A stretch of DNA of 64,000 bases, taken from assembly GCF_045207655.1 (NCBI RefSeq), contig NZ_CP108785.1, positions 3,534,001 to 3,598,000 on the forward strand, written 5' to 3'. Below are positions 25,794 through 34,864 of this stretch, in pieces. Origin of the DNA: Embleya sp045207655 (lineage in GTDB: Bacteria; Actinomycetota; Actinomycetes; Streptomycetales; Streptomycetaceae). The number at the start of each line of letters is the position of its first letter. Positions within the stretch are counted from its first letter, which is position 1. The position numbers and the translations under genes were made by a program. The notes under the pieces are model-generated. The model had not been told where the DNA came from and made no database searches. It was given only the letters and a program-made list of their open reading frames with translations.

Positions 25794-26639
25794 TCAGCGG
25801 CGGCTCAGCATCGGCAGGCGGGAGCGGGCCGAGTGCGCGGCGATGGTGTACCAGATCTGGACCAGGTCCACGACCCGGCCCGGGTCGGCCACCTCGCAGC
25901 GCACGGTGAGCTGGTCCACCCGCTCCGCGCCCGGCACCGCCGCCGCGACCTCGGCGGCCAGCGGGATCTGGAAGCCGACCTCGAAGACGAACGTCTCCGG
26001 CAGTGGCAACGGCTCCAGGTTCCCGGCCTGCTCCACGGCCGCCGCCGCGCTGGCCCGGATCAGGTCCTGGGCCACGGACGGATGCACGCTGTTCGCCGCG
26101 GTGATGCCCTCGGCCGTCTTGACCGGGACCGTGATCACGCCCGGAAACGCCGCGGCCGTCGCGGCGCAGACCTCGTTGTCGCCGGTGACCAGCCCCACCG
26201 GGACCCCGTGCTGCGCCGCGAGCAGCCCGTTGACCTCGGCCTCGGTGACGGGGCTGCCGTTGAGCCGTACGGTCGCGAAGTCGGACGAGAAGGTGTGCGC
26301 GAGCACGCCCGGGGTGGCCGCCGCCGCGTGGTAGCCGACGAACAGCGCGACGCCGTGGTTCGGGCCGAGCCCGTGCGCCATGCACTGCGCCTTGGGGCTG
26401 CCCTGGATCACCCGTGCGCGCCGGTCCAGGCTGCGCGCGAGCAGGTTGTCCATGGTGCCGTGGCTGTCGTTGATCAGGACGTTGTCCGCGCCCGCCGCGA
26501 ACGCGCCTTCGATGGCCGCGTTGGCCTCGCCGGTCATCATCTCCTGCGCGTTGGCGTAGCCGCCGCCTCCGGGCACGATCTGGTCGATGGTGGCGATGCC
26601 CGCCACACCTTCCAAGTCGATCGAGATGTATACGTCCAT
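25794..26639 (-). CDS. M55 family D-aminopeptidase (DppA-like)
   Basis: A 281-aa cytoplasmic peptidase of the DppA family, zinc enzymes that release D-amino acids from short peptides. The N-terminal metal-binding motif is SIDLEGVAGI (residues 5-14), and a second set of ligands lies in NDSHGTMDNL. A His follows in CMAHGLGPNHGVALFVGYHA, and VNGLLAAQHGVPVGLVTGDN is also family-typical. The ATG at 26639 has GGGAGC six nt upstream and places the motif at the family's usual position. It is divergent from the beta-lactamase-like hydrolase, so both could belong to peptide or peptidoglycan recycling. Confidence 0.92.
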   Translation of the reverse strand: MDVYISIDLEGVAGIATIDQIVPGGGGYANAQEMMTGEANAAIEGAFAAGADNVLINDSHGTMDNLLARSLDRRARVIQGSPKAQCMAHGLGPNHGVALFVGYHAAAATPGVLAHTFSSDFATVRLNGSPVTEAEVNGLLAAQHGVPVGLVTGDNEVCAATAAAFPGVITVPVKTAEGITAANSVHPSVAQDLIRASAAAAVEQAGNLEPLPLPETFVFEVGFQIPLAAEVAAAVPGAERVDQLTVRCEVADPGRVVDLVQIWYTIAAHSARSRLPMLSRR

Positions 26640-26853
26640 GGGTGTGCTCCCGTTCGTCGCCCTGTTCGGCCGGTCCCGCGCGGCGTGCGATGCCCTGCCG
26701 AGCATCACGCACGGTCCCGCCGCCGGTCGTTGGCGATTCGGACAGGGCCGGCGACGGTTCTTCGTCGGCGACGACGAGTCAGGGGTCTCGGCCGCTGCCT
26801 ACCGTGATCGACCACCGCGGTACACCCGCCGCTCTTCGAGGAGGTGCCCGTTC

Positions 26854-28329
26854 ATGGCACGATCCATCCCGCCGCAGGCCGCCGCGACCCCGGCGTCCGG
26901 CCGGTCGGACGTACCGAGCCCGGCCGAGTCCATGCCGACCCCCGAATACCTCGAGGCCCGCCTCGCGGAACTCGCCGAGCAGGCGGGAATTCCCGGCGCG
27001 AGCATCGCCGTTCGGGTCGGCGATCGGACCGTCGCGGCGGCGGTGGGCGTGCTCGACACCGAGTTCGGCCACCCCGCGACCACCGACTCGCTGTTCCAGG
27101 TCGGCTCGATCACCAAGGTGTGGACCACGACCCTGGTGATGCAACTCGTCGACGAGGGCCTGATCGACCTGGACGCGCCGGTCCGCACCTACCTCCCCGA
27201 CCTGCGCCTGGTCGACGAGGACGCGAGCGCTCTGGTGACGATTCGTCATCTCCTGTGTCACACCGGCGGTTTCGAGGGCGAGCTGTACGACGACTTCGGT
27301 CGCGGCCACGACGCGCTCGAACTGATGACCGCCGGCCTGGCGACCCGGGCCGAACAGCTGTTCCCGCCGGGTTCGACGTTCTCCTACTGCAACAGCGGTT
27401 TCGACCTGCTCGGTCGGGTCGTCGAGGTGCTGACGGGCCGGACCTGGGAGACGGCGCTGCGCGAACGCATCGTGGTACCGCTGGGGCTCGCCCACGTGGC
27501 CAACGACGCGGCCGAATCGATCCTGCACCGGACCGCGATCGGCCACCTGGGCGGAGCCGACGGCCCGGTCAAGGCACCGATCCACCACATGTCCCGCTCC
27601 GGCGGCCCCTCCGGGGGCATGCTCGCGATGAGCGCGAGCGACCTGTTGGAATTCGCTGCCGCGCACGTCCGCCGAGGACTGCTCCCGGACGGGACGCGCC
27701 TGCTGTCGGAGGCGTCCGCGCTGGCGATGCGCGAGCCGCAGGTCGAGATCATCGGGGACGGCCGGCTCGGCAGGTCGTGGGGACTGGGCTGGAACCTGTA
27801 CGACTGGCCGGGCGAGGCGGTCATCGGCCACGACGGCGGCACGATCGGTCACAGCGCGATGTTGCGGGTGGTGCCCTCGCGCGAGTTCTCCATCGCGCTG
27901 CTGACCAACGGCGGTGCCCTGTATCTCGCCTACGACCTGGTCCGCGAACTGCTCGGTTCGCTCGGCGGCGTCGAGGTGCCGGACCTGCCCGCGCCGCCCG
28001 CCGAACCGGTGTCGATCGACGCCGGGTACGTCGTCGGCACCTACGCGTCGCCGGCGCTGATCGTCGACGTCGCCGAGACCGAGGACGGCCTGACCGTGAC
28101 CTCGCGCGCGCACGGGCCCATCGCCGAGATCGTCGGCGAGGATTCCGCCGGCTCGCGAGTGGTGGCCGCGGACGCGCGCACCCTGATCACGGCCGAGCGC
28201 GAAGGTGGCCGACACCCGATGTACATCTTCCTCGGGGACGGTGCACAGGCCGAGTTCCTGCACGTGGGCCGGGCGATGCGCCGGGTCCGGGACACCGACG
28301 CCGAGCGGGAGGCCGCGGACTCGGCCTGA
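26854..28329 (+). CDS. Serine hydrolase, class C beta-lactamase/DD-peptidase fold
   Basis: A 491-aa penicillin-binding-fold hydrolase. The SxxK motif is in VGSITKVWT (about residue 89), the Y-x-N motif is YCN in FSYCNSGFDLLG, and the third motif region is GHDGGTIGHSAM. About 130 residues after the catalytic domain form a beta-rich C-terminal domain seen in many of these esterases or D-aminopeptidases. No signal peptide is visible, so the location is uncertain. The ATG at 26854 is preceded by GAGGAGG. It may act with the M55 peptidase encoded in the opposite direction. Confidence 0.9.
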   Translation: MARSIPPQAAATPASGRSDVPSPAESMPTPEYLEARLAELAEQAGIPGASIAVRVGDRTVAAAVGVLDTEFGHPATTDSLFQVGSITKVWTTTLVMQLVDEGLIDLDAPVRTYLPDLRLVDEDASALVTIRHLLCHTGGFEGELYDDFGRGHDALELMTAGLATRAEQLFPPGSTFSYCNSGFDLLGRVVEVLTGRTWETALRERIVVPLGLAHVANDAAESILHRTAIGHLGGADGPVKAPIHHMSRSGGPSGGMLAMSASDLLEFAAAHVRRGLLPDGTRLLSEASALAMREPQVEIIGDGRLGRSWGLGWNLYDWPGEAVIGHDGGTIGHSAMLRVVPSREFSIALLTNGGALYLAYDLVRELLGSLGGVEVPDLPAPPAEPVSIDAGYVVGTYASPALIVDVAETEDGLTVTSRAHGPIAEIVGEDSAGSRVVAADARTLITAEREGGRHPMYIFLGDGAQAEFLHVGRAMRRVRDTDAEREAADSA

Positions 28330-28353
28330 TCGTGCGGAGGAAAGGACGCGGAT

Positions 28354-28384
28354 CTCGACCGTCGGCGTACCACCGACGGTCGAG
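28354..28384. terminator. Stem-loop terminator next to the insertion sequences
   Basis: A perfect 12-bp stem (28354-28365 with 28373-28384) around a 7-nt loop. It ends 5 nt before the CTAG at which the tandem insertion sequences begin, and originally served the convergent hydrolase and phosphatase genes. Confidence 0.85.
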
Positions 28385-28389
28385 ACGCC

Positions 28390-29879
28390 CTAGGGGCAAT
28401 ACCGGTGTTTTTAGGTCTTTCTGCGGCAGGTTGGGGTGGTGCGGGTCGGTCCGACGAGTGTGACGTCGGGTGGGTTCGGTGGGGGTGTGTTGCGGTGTTC
28501 GGTTCGCTTGAGCGCCCAGTTGGACATCTTGCGTTTGATGACGCGGGGGTTGGAGCGCAACCGCCTCGGCGGCAGGGGCCGTTCGTGGATCTCACACAGG
28601 GTGGCGAGGAGTGCGACGGCGAGTCGGGAGGGGGGAAAACGCCGCCTGGCCGGTGACGTGGCGGCGGACGACGCGCAGGGTGCGGGTGAAGGACAGCCTG
28701 TCCGGGTCGCAGTCCACATCCCGAGCGGCGTGGTGCATCAGGTCGCGCAGGGCGTGGTGGACCAGGAGAACACCGAGGATCTCCTGTTCGACACCCGCCG
28801 GGTGACGGGAACGCAACACGTGGCCGGGACCGCCCTGGTGGGTCTTGATCTCGTCGAGGGCGGTCTCGATCTCCCACCGCTCGTGATACAGCGCCGCCAA
28901 CTCGGCGGCCGGAGCGGCCGAGGGATCGTGGACGGTGGTGATCAGCCGATACACGATTTCCTCCCCACCGGGTGGACCCAGGGTGTACTCGACCACACGG
29001 ACCCGGATCGGATCGACGCGCCGGCGGTCGTGACCGGCGAAGATCTCGGACAGGTAGGACCCGTCGGGCAGGGAGGTCAGGACCGGGAGCACGGCGTTGC
29101 CCTTGATCCGCCACAACAGGTCCGCACCGGTCGCGGACGCCTCCCGCCACAGTTCGAAGTCGTGGAAGCCCCGGTCGGCCAACAGGAGCATCCCGGGTTC
29201 CAACGACGCGAACAACCGCCGGGCCGCGGTCGTTTCGTGCACGGCGAGCGGCGCGATGTCGGCCGCGAACACCACGTGGGTGCCGCACTCGACCAACACG
29301 GCCACCCGTGCCTGCGGATACGCGCTCCGACCCTGGCCCCGACTCGTACCCGGCCGACCGAAGAAACCCGCGTTCGCCTCGCTGTCGGGCAGGTCGAAGG
29401 TCGTGCCGTCCACCGCGACCAGACGGCGCCCGCGATACCACGCCCCGACCGTCCCCGGCACCGCCACCGGGCGACACACCCGAGCGAACAACACCCTCAA
29501 CGGCTCCGGCCCCAACCGCAGCCGCGCCCGCCCGATCGCCCCGGTCGTCGGAACCCGCCACGTCCCCACCCACCGACGCTCCCGCTCCAGACCCTGCGTG
29601 AGCAGACGCGCGACCTCCTCGTAGCCCTGACCCGAGAACAGACACATCGCCAGGACGAAGTAGACGACCACCCTCGCCGGCAACAACCGACGACGCTGCT
29701 CGACCCGCCCACACCCCGCGACCACCTCGTCGACCAACTCCGGCGGAAACGCACGCGTCAACACCCCCAACGCGATCCGATCCGAGAACCGCTCACCCGT
29801 CGACGACTTCACCTGCCCAGGCCTTGGCACAACCCATCCAACGAGCGAACCCCATCAAAGTCACTGGTATTGGCCCTAG
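28390..29879 (-). mobile_element. IS4 family insertion sequence, bounded by CTAG
   Basis: Its terminal inverted repeats, inside flanking CTAG tetranucleotides, are GGGCAATACCGGTG (28394-28407) and the complement of CACTGGTATTGGCC (29862-29875), matching at 12 of 14 positions. The CTAG copies at 28390-28393 and 29876-29879 are likely the 4-bp target duplication. The single transposase gene spans almost the whole element. Confidence 0.85.
28411..29830 (-). pseudogene. IS4 family transposase, frameshifted near its 3' end
   Basis: The first part (28592-29830, about 400 aa) has the IS4 features: DDE residues in AVDGTTFDLPD and LLADRGFHDF, and the YREK signature Y-x2-R-x3-E-x6-K in YHERWEIETALDEIK. 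The expected C-terminus (FPPSRLAVALLATLCEIHE... to CRRKT) continues in another frame to 28411. The break is at an A4/G6 run (28630-28639 on the plus strand), so one extra base in that run explains it. Joined, the protein would be about 472 aa, a normal length. Programmed +1 slippage is possible but unsupported. Confidence 0.8.
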
Positions 29880-31607
29880 AAGACTCATGAAGATGTTGCG
29901 TTCTGGCCCCGCCGCGTCAGCGGCGGGACCAGACTCGTTTTCATGGTGCAGGGGGAATGGTCGGGTGAGTTGATCGGGCCGGACGTGTGGGCGACGTGTC
30001 GGGAGCTGATCCCGGCGGGGAGTGTGTTCGCGTTCCTGGCCGAGCATCGCGAGGCGTTGTTTCCGGCGGTGATGTTCGCGGACATGTATCCGTCGGCGAA
30101 CGGGCGTCCGTCGATGCCGCCGCAGGTCCTGGCGGCGGCGATCACGTTGCAGGCCCTGAACGGGCTCTCGGACTTCGACACCGTGCAGGAACTGCGGTGC
30201 GACCTGCGGTGGAAGGCCGCCTGCGGGCTCGGCCTGCACGACATCGCGTTCGACCCGTCGCTGTTGGCGTACTTCCGTCGCCGCCTGGCCCGGTCGGCGC
30301 GTCCGGACCGGGTCTTCGACGCGGTCCGCGAGGTCGTGCGGGCCACCGGCGTGTTGAAGGGCAGGCAGCGTCGGGCGGTCGACTCCACCGTCCTGGACGA
30401 CGCGGTCGCCACCCAGGACACCGTCACCCAACTCGTCTCCGGAGTGCGCGCGGTGATCCGTGAGGTCCCCGACGCCGCGGCCGTCGCGACCGAACACTGC
30501 CGCGCCCACGACTACACCGACCCGGGGAAACCCAGGATCGCCTGGAACGACCCGGCCGCCCGAGCCGATCTGGTGGACGCCCTGGCCCGCGACGCGTTCC
30601 TGCTGCTGGGGAACCTGCCCGACCGCGAGCACGGCGAACGCGCGGCGAACGCGATCGGCCTGCTCGCGCTCGTGGCGGGGCAGGACGTGGAGCCCGCCGA
30701 CGGCTCCGACGGCCGCGACGGCAGGTGGCGGATCACCCGGGGCACCGCCCCCGACCGCGTCGTCTCGGTCGTCGACCCGCAGTCCCGACACATCCACAAG
30801 ACCCGCAGCCGCCACCAGGACGGTTACAAGGCCCACCTGGTCGTGGAACCCGAGACGCTCCTGTTCACCGCGGTGGCACTCACCCCGGGTTCGGGCGCCG
30901 AACACCACGAGGCGAACGTCGTCCTCGACCTTCTCGCCGACGAGCCGGACCCGGTCGACCTCCTGGGCGACACCGCCTACTCCACCGGCGACGCCCGCGC
31001 GGTCCTGGAGGCCGCCGGGCACCGGTTGTTCCTCAAACCCGCCCCGTTGCGCAGCGCGGTGCCCGGCGGGTTCACCCTCGACGACTTCGCCGTCGACACC
31101 ACCGCCCACACCGCGACCTGCCCGGCCGGCCACACCGCCGCCCTGGCAGCCCCCGCCGGACAACACCGCCAACGCAAGGCGTTCTTCGGCGACCACTGCA
31201 CCGACTGCCCGCTCCGAGGCCGGTGCACCAAGGCCGAAGCCGGGCGGACCCTCACCATCCGTCCGCACCACGACCACCTCGCCGCCGCGCGTCGACAGGC
31301 CGCCACCGACCTCCATTGGCAGGCCGAGTACCGGCGTTGGCGCCCACCGGTGGAACGCGCGGTCGCCTGGATCGTCGCCCGCGGCAACCGCAGACTCCGC
31401 CACCGCGGCACCGCCCCCAACGATCGTTGGCTCCACGTCCGCGCCGCCGCGATCAACCTGCGGACCCTCATCCGCCTCGGCCTCACCCACGACGGCACCA
31501 CCTGGCGCCTGCCCACCACCGCCTGAGCGGGGCACAGCACCCGAAACGCGACCCGTTCCGCCACTGACGCGACGGAACCGGTCCCAAGATTTTCATCGAC
31601 CTTCTAG
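29876..31607 (+). mobile_element. IS1182 family insertion sequence, bounded by CTAG
   Basis: It follows the IS4 element directly, sharing the CTAG at 29876-29879, and ends at another CTAG (31604-31607). The inner termini are AAGACTCATGAAGATGTTG (29880-29898) and the complement of CAAGATTTTCATCGACCTT (31585-31603), agreeing at 13 of 19 positions. One full-length transposase gene lies inside. Confidence 0.82.
29943..31526 (+). CDS. IS1182 family transposase
   Basis: A 527-aa DDE transposase, apparently intact. The N-terminal DUF772-type region (MPPQVLAAAITLQALNGLSD, about residues 57-77) is present. The catalytic residues are in RRAVDSTVLDDA, LLGDTAYSTGDAR and the late PPVERAVAWI-x-RGNRRLRHRG block. 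A Cys/His cluster (CPAGH ... HCTDCPLRGRCTK) before the last catalytic Glu is typical of the IS1182 group. The start ATG lies 63 nt inside the left end. Length and motifs suggest an active enzyme. Confidence 0.93.
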   Translation: MVQGEWSGELIGPDVWATCRELIPAGSVFAFLAEHREALFPAVMFADMYPSANGRPSMPPQVLAAAITLQALNGLSDFDTVQELRCDLRWKAACGLGLHDIAFDPSLLAYFRRRLARSARPDRVFDAVREVVRATGVLKGRQRRAVDSTVLDDAVATQDTVTQLVSGVRAVIREVPDAAAVATEHCRAHDYTDPGKPRIAWNDPAARADLVDALARDAFLLLGNLPDREHGERAANAIGLLALVAGQDVEPADGSDGRDGRWRITRGTAPDRVVSVVDPQSRHIHKTRSRHQDGYKAHLVVEPETLLFTAVALTPGSGAEHHEANVVLDLLADEPDPVDLLGDTAYSTGDARAVLEAAGHRLFLKPAPLRSAVPGGFTLDDFAVDTTAHTATCPAGHTAALAAPAGQHRQRKAFFGDHCTDCPLRGRCTKAEAGRTLTIRPHHDHLAAARRQAATDLHWQAEYRRWRPPVERAVAWIVARGNRRLRHRGTAPNDRWLHVRAAAINLRTLIRLGLTHDGTTWRLPTTA

Positions 31608-33349
31608 GGGATGTCCTGCTCGGCCCAGACGATCTTGCCCTCCGGGGTCCGGCACGAACCCCAGCCGCGGCAGAGCATGTTGATCAGTTGCAGGCCCCGG
31701 CCGCCCTCGTCGCTGAGCGAGGAGTGCTGGATCTGCGGCAGGTCGGGCCCGGTGTCGGACACCTCCACCACCAGCCGGTCGTGGCGCAGCAGGCGTAGTT
31801 GGCCCGGGGCGATCCCGTAGCGCAGGGCGTTCCCGACCAGTTCGCTGACCACCAGCTCGGTGACGTCCGAGAGGTCCTCGAGCTGCCAGGCCGCGAGCCG
31901 CTCCCGGACCAGTTTGCGGGCCACACCCGCCGCCGAGCCGTTGCCGGGCAGGTCCCACGTGTACAAGTCCGTGCCCAGGAGCGGCGGTTGGGTTGCCGCG
32001 ACGAGGACGACGGCCTCGTCGAAGCGGGCGCCGCCGCCGGTGACGAGGTCGCCGAGCGCGCCCGAGTCCAGCTCGGTCGGGCTCATCGAGGCGGCCCGGG
32101 TCCGCAGCCGGGCCAGTTGTACGTCGATGTCCTCGGTGCGCGACTTGACCAGCCCGTCGGTGTAGAGCACCAGCCGACTGCCCGGCGGGACGGTCAGCCG
32201 CAGTGGGTCGTACGGGATCACCCCGGAGCCGATCGGCGCGCCGATCGGCACGTCCACGAAGGACGCCTTGCCGTCCGGGGCGACCAGCAGGGGTGGCGGG
32301 TGTCCGGCGCTGACCAGGGTGTAGGTCGACTCGGCCGGATCGTAGACGGCGCACAGGCAGGTGGCGACCTGGTCGTCCTCCAGGTCGCGGGCGGCCAGGT
32401 CCAGCCGGGCGAGCATGCGCTCCGGCGTCAGGTCCAGGGCCATCAGGGTGCGGGCGACGGCGCGCAGCACGCCGGTGGTGGCCGCGGCGGACAGGCCGTG
32501 GCTCATCACGTCGCCGACCACGAGGGCGGTGCGCCCGCCCGGCAGCGGGGCCACGTCGTACCAGTCGCCGCCGACGCCGAGCGGGTCGGCGGTCGGGATG
32601 TACCGGGAGGTCGCCGCCAGACCGGGGGTGCGCGGGGTGACCCGGGGGAGCAGGTTGCGCTGGAGTCGGGCCACGTGCTCGCGCTCGCGGCTGTACAGCC
32701 GCGCGTTGTCCACGTCCACCGCGGCCTTGGAGGCCAGTTGCAGGGCCAGCGCGAGGTCGGCCTCGGAGAAGCCGGGCCGGCCGCCCGCGCGGATGAAGTC
32801 GGCCGAGCCCAGGAGCACGCCGCGGGCGATCAGCGGCACCATCATGTAGGTGTGCACGCCCGCCTGGCGCAGCTTGGCGGCGGCGCTGGGGGTGGGCGCC
32901 AACTCCTCGTAGTCGTCCGGCCCGAAGCTGGAGATCAGCAGCGGCCGGCCGTCGGCCAGGGCTCGGGTGAAGCGCGAGTCCCGGTCCGGGGAGGACGTGG
33001 ACAACTCGCCCACCGCGTCGGGTTCCAGATCGGCGACTCGGTCTATCGCCGCCACGGCCATCGCCCGCCGGACCGGTCGGCCCCGGCCGCTGGGGCGGAG
33101 TCCCTCCTCGCCCTGGATCACCGATTCCAGGAGATCCACCGCGGCACCATCGGCCAATCGGGGGACGGCGAAGTCGGCGAACTCCTGTGCGGTGGTCTTC
33201 AGATCCAGCGTGGTACCGATCCGCAGACCCGCCTCGTTGAGCCAGTTGAGCTGATCGCGGGTGGCGCGGGTGCGACTGCCCGCGGCCGGCGCCGCGCTGC
33301 GTCGACGCACGTGTCTCCGGCCGCGCCCGCCATCCACTCTCCCGCTCAC
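31604..33349 (-). CDS. GAF - SpoIIE phosphatase - ATPase multidomain regulator
   Basis: A 581-aa PP2C-type Ser/Thr phosphatase of the RsbU/SpoIIE class. A GAF-like sensor domain (about residues 40-225) precedes the phosphatase domain. The latter has metal-ligand motifs VGGDWYDVAPLPGGRTALVVGDVMSHG (split by one helix) and SAGHPPPLL. The last 130 residues are an RsbW-like ATPase (VSELVGNALRYG, VSDTGPDL, GRGLQLI). Such fusions dephosphorylate anti-sigma antagonists and may also bind sigma factors. GTG at 33349 is used, with AAAGAGGTG upstream. Its stop codon TAG is part of the CTAG where the IS1182 element ends. Confidence 0.9.
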   Translation of the reverse strand: MSGRVDGGRGRRHVRRRSAAPAAGSRTRATRDQLNWLNEAGLRIGTTLDLKTTAQEFADFAVPRLADGAAVDLLESVIQGEEGLRPSGRGRPVRRAMAVAAIDRVADLEPDAVGELSTSSPDRDSRFTRALADGRPLLISSFGPDDYEELAPTPSAAAKLRQAGVHTYMMVPLIARGVLLGSADFIRAGGRPGFSEADLALALQLASKAAVDVDNARLYSREREHVARLQRNLLPRVTPRTPGLAATSRYIPTADPLGVGGDWYDVAPLPGGRTALVVGDVMSHGLSAAATTGVLRAVARTLMALDLTPERMLARLDLAARDLEDDQVATCLCAVYDPAESTYTLVSAGHPPPLLVAPDGKASFVDVPIGAPIGSGVIPYDPLRLTVPPGSRLVLYTDGLVKSRTEDIDVQLARLRTRAASMSPTELDSGALGDLVTGGGARFDEAVVLVAATQPPLLGTDLYTWDLPGNGSAAGVARKLVRERLAAWQLEDLSDVTELVVSELVGNALRYGIAPGQLRLLRHDRLVVEVSDTGPDLPQIQHSSLSDEGGRGLQLINMLCRGWGSCRTPEGKIVWAEQDIP

Positions 33350-34124
33350 CCGCACCTCTTTCCGTCGGCACCGGATCGTCGCATGTGACTCTGCCGCCCG
33401 CCGTACCCCCGAACCCACCCCACAAGTGATTCGGTCGGCCGACGCGTGGGTTGCGACTGTACCCGCGCCGACTTGCGATTGCATGGAATCGATCGACGTC
33501 GAGGGCGCGCTCGAGTCGTTCCGTGACCTGCGCGGCGATCACCGGCCGGTCCGGATCCGGCCCATCGGGCTCGGCGTGGGGGCCGTCGAGGCGTCGGGCC
33601 CGGCGCGTCGGGGTGCGGCGGATGCGACGGCCGGGCCCTGTCCGGCGGATCCTGGTGGATCGGGCCGCGTCGTGAGCGCGGCGAGGAGCCCGAAGGGCGG
33701 ATGCCGTGCGTCGGCGTGCCGGCGAAGCAGCCGCACGGTGGTTGCATTCGGCTGTTTCCCCGGTGTGGCCAGGCGCGGTGCCGGGCGGCGCGGACCCATC
33801 AGGATCCGCCGGACAGGGCCCAGGGCCCTCGCACGCGCCGCGAAGGCGGTGGTCGGCTCGCCGGAACCCACCTGCCGGTCGGGTAACACGGCTGCCATAT
33901 GGGCGAGTTCGAGTCACGAAACGGGCTCTGTGGCGGTGGCCGATCGGTGCGTTCCAGGGGCGATTTCGGGCCGGAATCGGTGTTCGGGTTGCCGGGCCCG
34001 GAGCGGGTTTCCCACACTGGCCGGATGGTCCGTTCGGGTCGGGCCGTCGCGGAAGGGAATCGATGGCGCGGCGCGGGGTGGGAAACGGTTCGGGCGTGGC
34101 GATCGGGCGGACGGGGGTGACGGG
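33350..34124. other. Long intergenic region containing a MITE-like element
   Basis: No coding frame with domain or ribosome binding site support is seen in 775 nt. The region separates the divergently transcribed phosphatase and nuclease genes and contains the 22-bp inverted repeat pair at 33633-33821. Confidence 0.55.
33633..33821. mobile_element. MITE-like 189-bp element with perfect 22-bp terminal inverted repeats
   Basis: The left arm 33633-33654 (GGGCCCTGTCCGGCGGATCC plus TG) and the right arm 33800-33821 are exact reverse complements. They enclose 145 nt without a coding frame. The GGCCCTGTCCGGCGGATC type of end resembles, from memory, terminal repeats of streptomycete insertion sequences. 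No clear target duplication is visible. It could instead be a relic of a deleted insertion sequence. Confidence 0.6.
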
Positions 34125-34712
34125 GTGGGTACGGGGCTGATCGTGGCGGCGCTCGTGTTGTCGGTGGTGGCGCTGGGCGTGGTGGCAGCCGCGGTGGTCA
34201 AGGCCGGACGCCGCGAGCGCGACGGCGAACGGGCGCGGGTGGCCGACGAGCAAAGGCTGGACCGGGAGAGGTCGTTGACGTCGGTGGACGCGATGAGCGG
34301 GACCGGGTTCGAGGACCACGTCGCGGCCCTGTGTCGGCGTGACGGTTGTACCGAGGTGGCCCGGGTGGGCGGCGGCGGGGACTTGGGTGCCGACGTGGTG
34401 GGCCGACTGCCGGACGGCCGCCGGCTGGTGATCCAGTGCAAGCGGTACGCGACGCATCGATCCGTCGGCAGCGGCGACGTGCAACGTTTCAACGGCACCG
34501 CCCGCCTCGAACACGGCGCGGACGTGCCGGTGATCGTGACCGCGACCGTTTTCACCACGCCGGCCCGCGAGTTCGCCGCGAAGCACGCGCTGACCCTGAT
34601 CGACCGCGACCTGCTGGGGTTCTGGCAGAACGGCACGCCGTTGAGTTCCTTCCTGGCCCTGGACATCAAACGCTCCGGCCGCGCGCGACCGCGCCGACCC
34701 TCGAAGCAATAG
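34125..34712 (+). CDS. Membrane-anchored Mrr-like restriction endonuclease-fold protein
   Basis: A 195-aa protein with one N-terminal transmembrane helix (LIVAALVLSVVALGVVAAAVV, residues 4-24), a charged, helical linker, and a PD-(D/E)xK nuclease domain. The latter has FEDHVAALCRRDG, then GGGGDLGADVVGRLPDGRRLVIQCKRY, which supplies the catalytic Asp and the QxK pair. This is the Mrr/RecB-like domain found in many small actinomycete proteins. No methylase or defence partner lies next to it. GTG at 34125, after a GGGGGTGA run, is the probable start. Confidence 0.82.
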   Translation: MGTGLIVAALVLSVVALGVVAAAVVKAGRRERDGERARVADEQRLDRERSLTSVDAMSGTGFEDHVAALCRRDGCTEVARVGGGGDLGADVVGRLPDGRRLVIQCKRYATHRSVGSGDVQRFNGTARLEHGADVPVIVTATVFTTPAREFAAKHALTLIDRDLLGFWQNGTPLSSFLALDIKRSGRARPRRPSKQ

Positions 34713-34864
34713 CGCGGATCGGCCGGCTGCCCGGTGGCCGGCCGCGCGGGCCGGGCCGAGGGGTTCGACCCGACCCGACTCGCCGGTCGACCCGCCGACG
34801 CCTCGGCGGGTGCTCACCCGGGGACCCGGGACGGCGCGAAGGCAAGGCCCTAGGATCGTGGACC

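Noticed and set aside
28630..28639. Programmed frameshift in the IS4 transposase
   Set aside because: Considered because of the T4/C6 run on the coding strand, but the required shift is +1 and the family normally has one frame. A single-base insertion is simpler.
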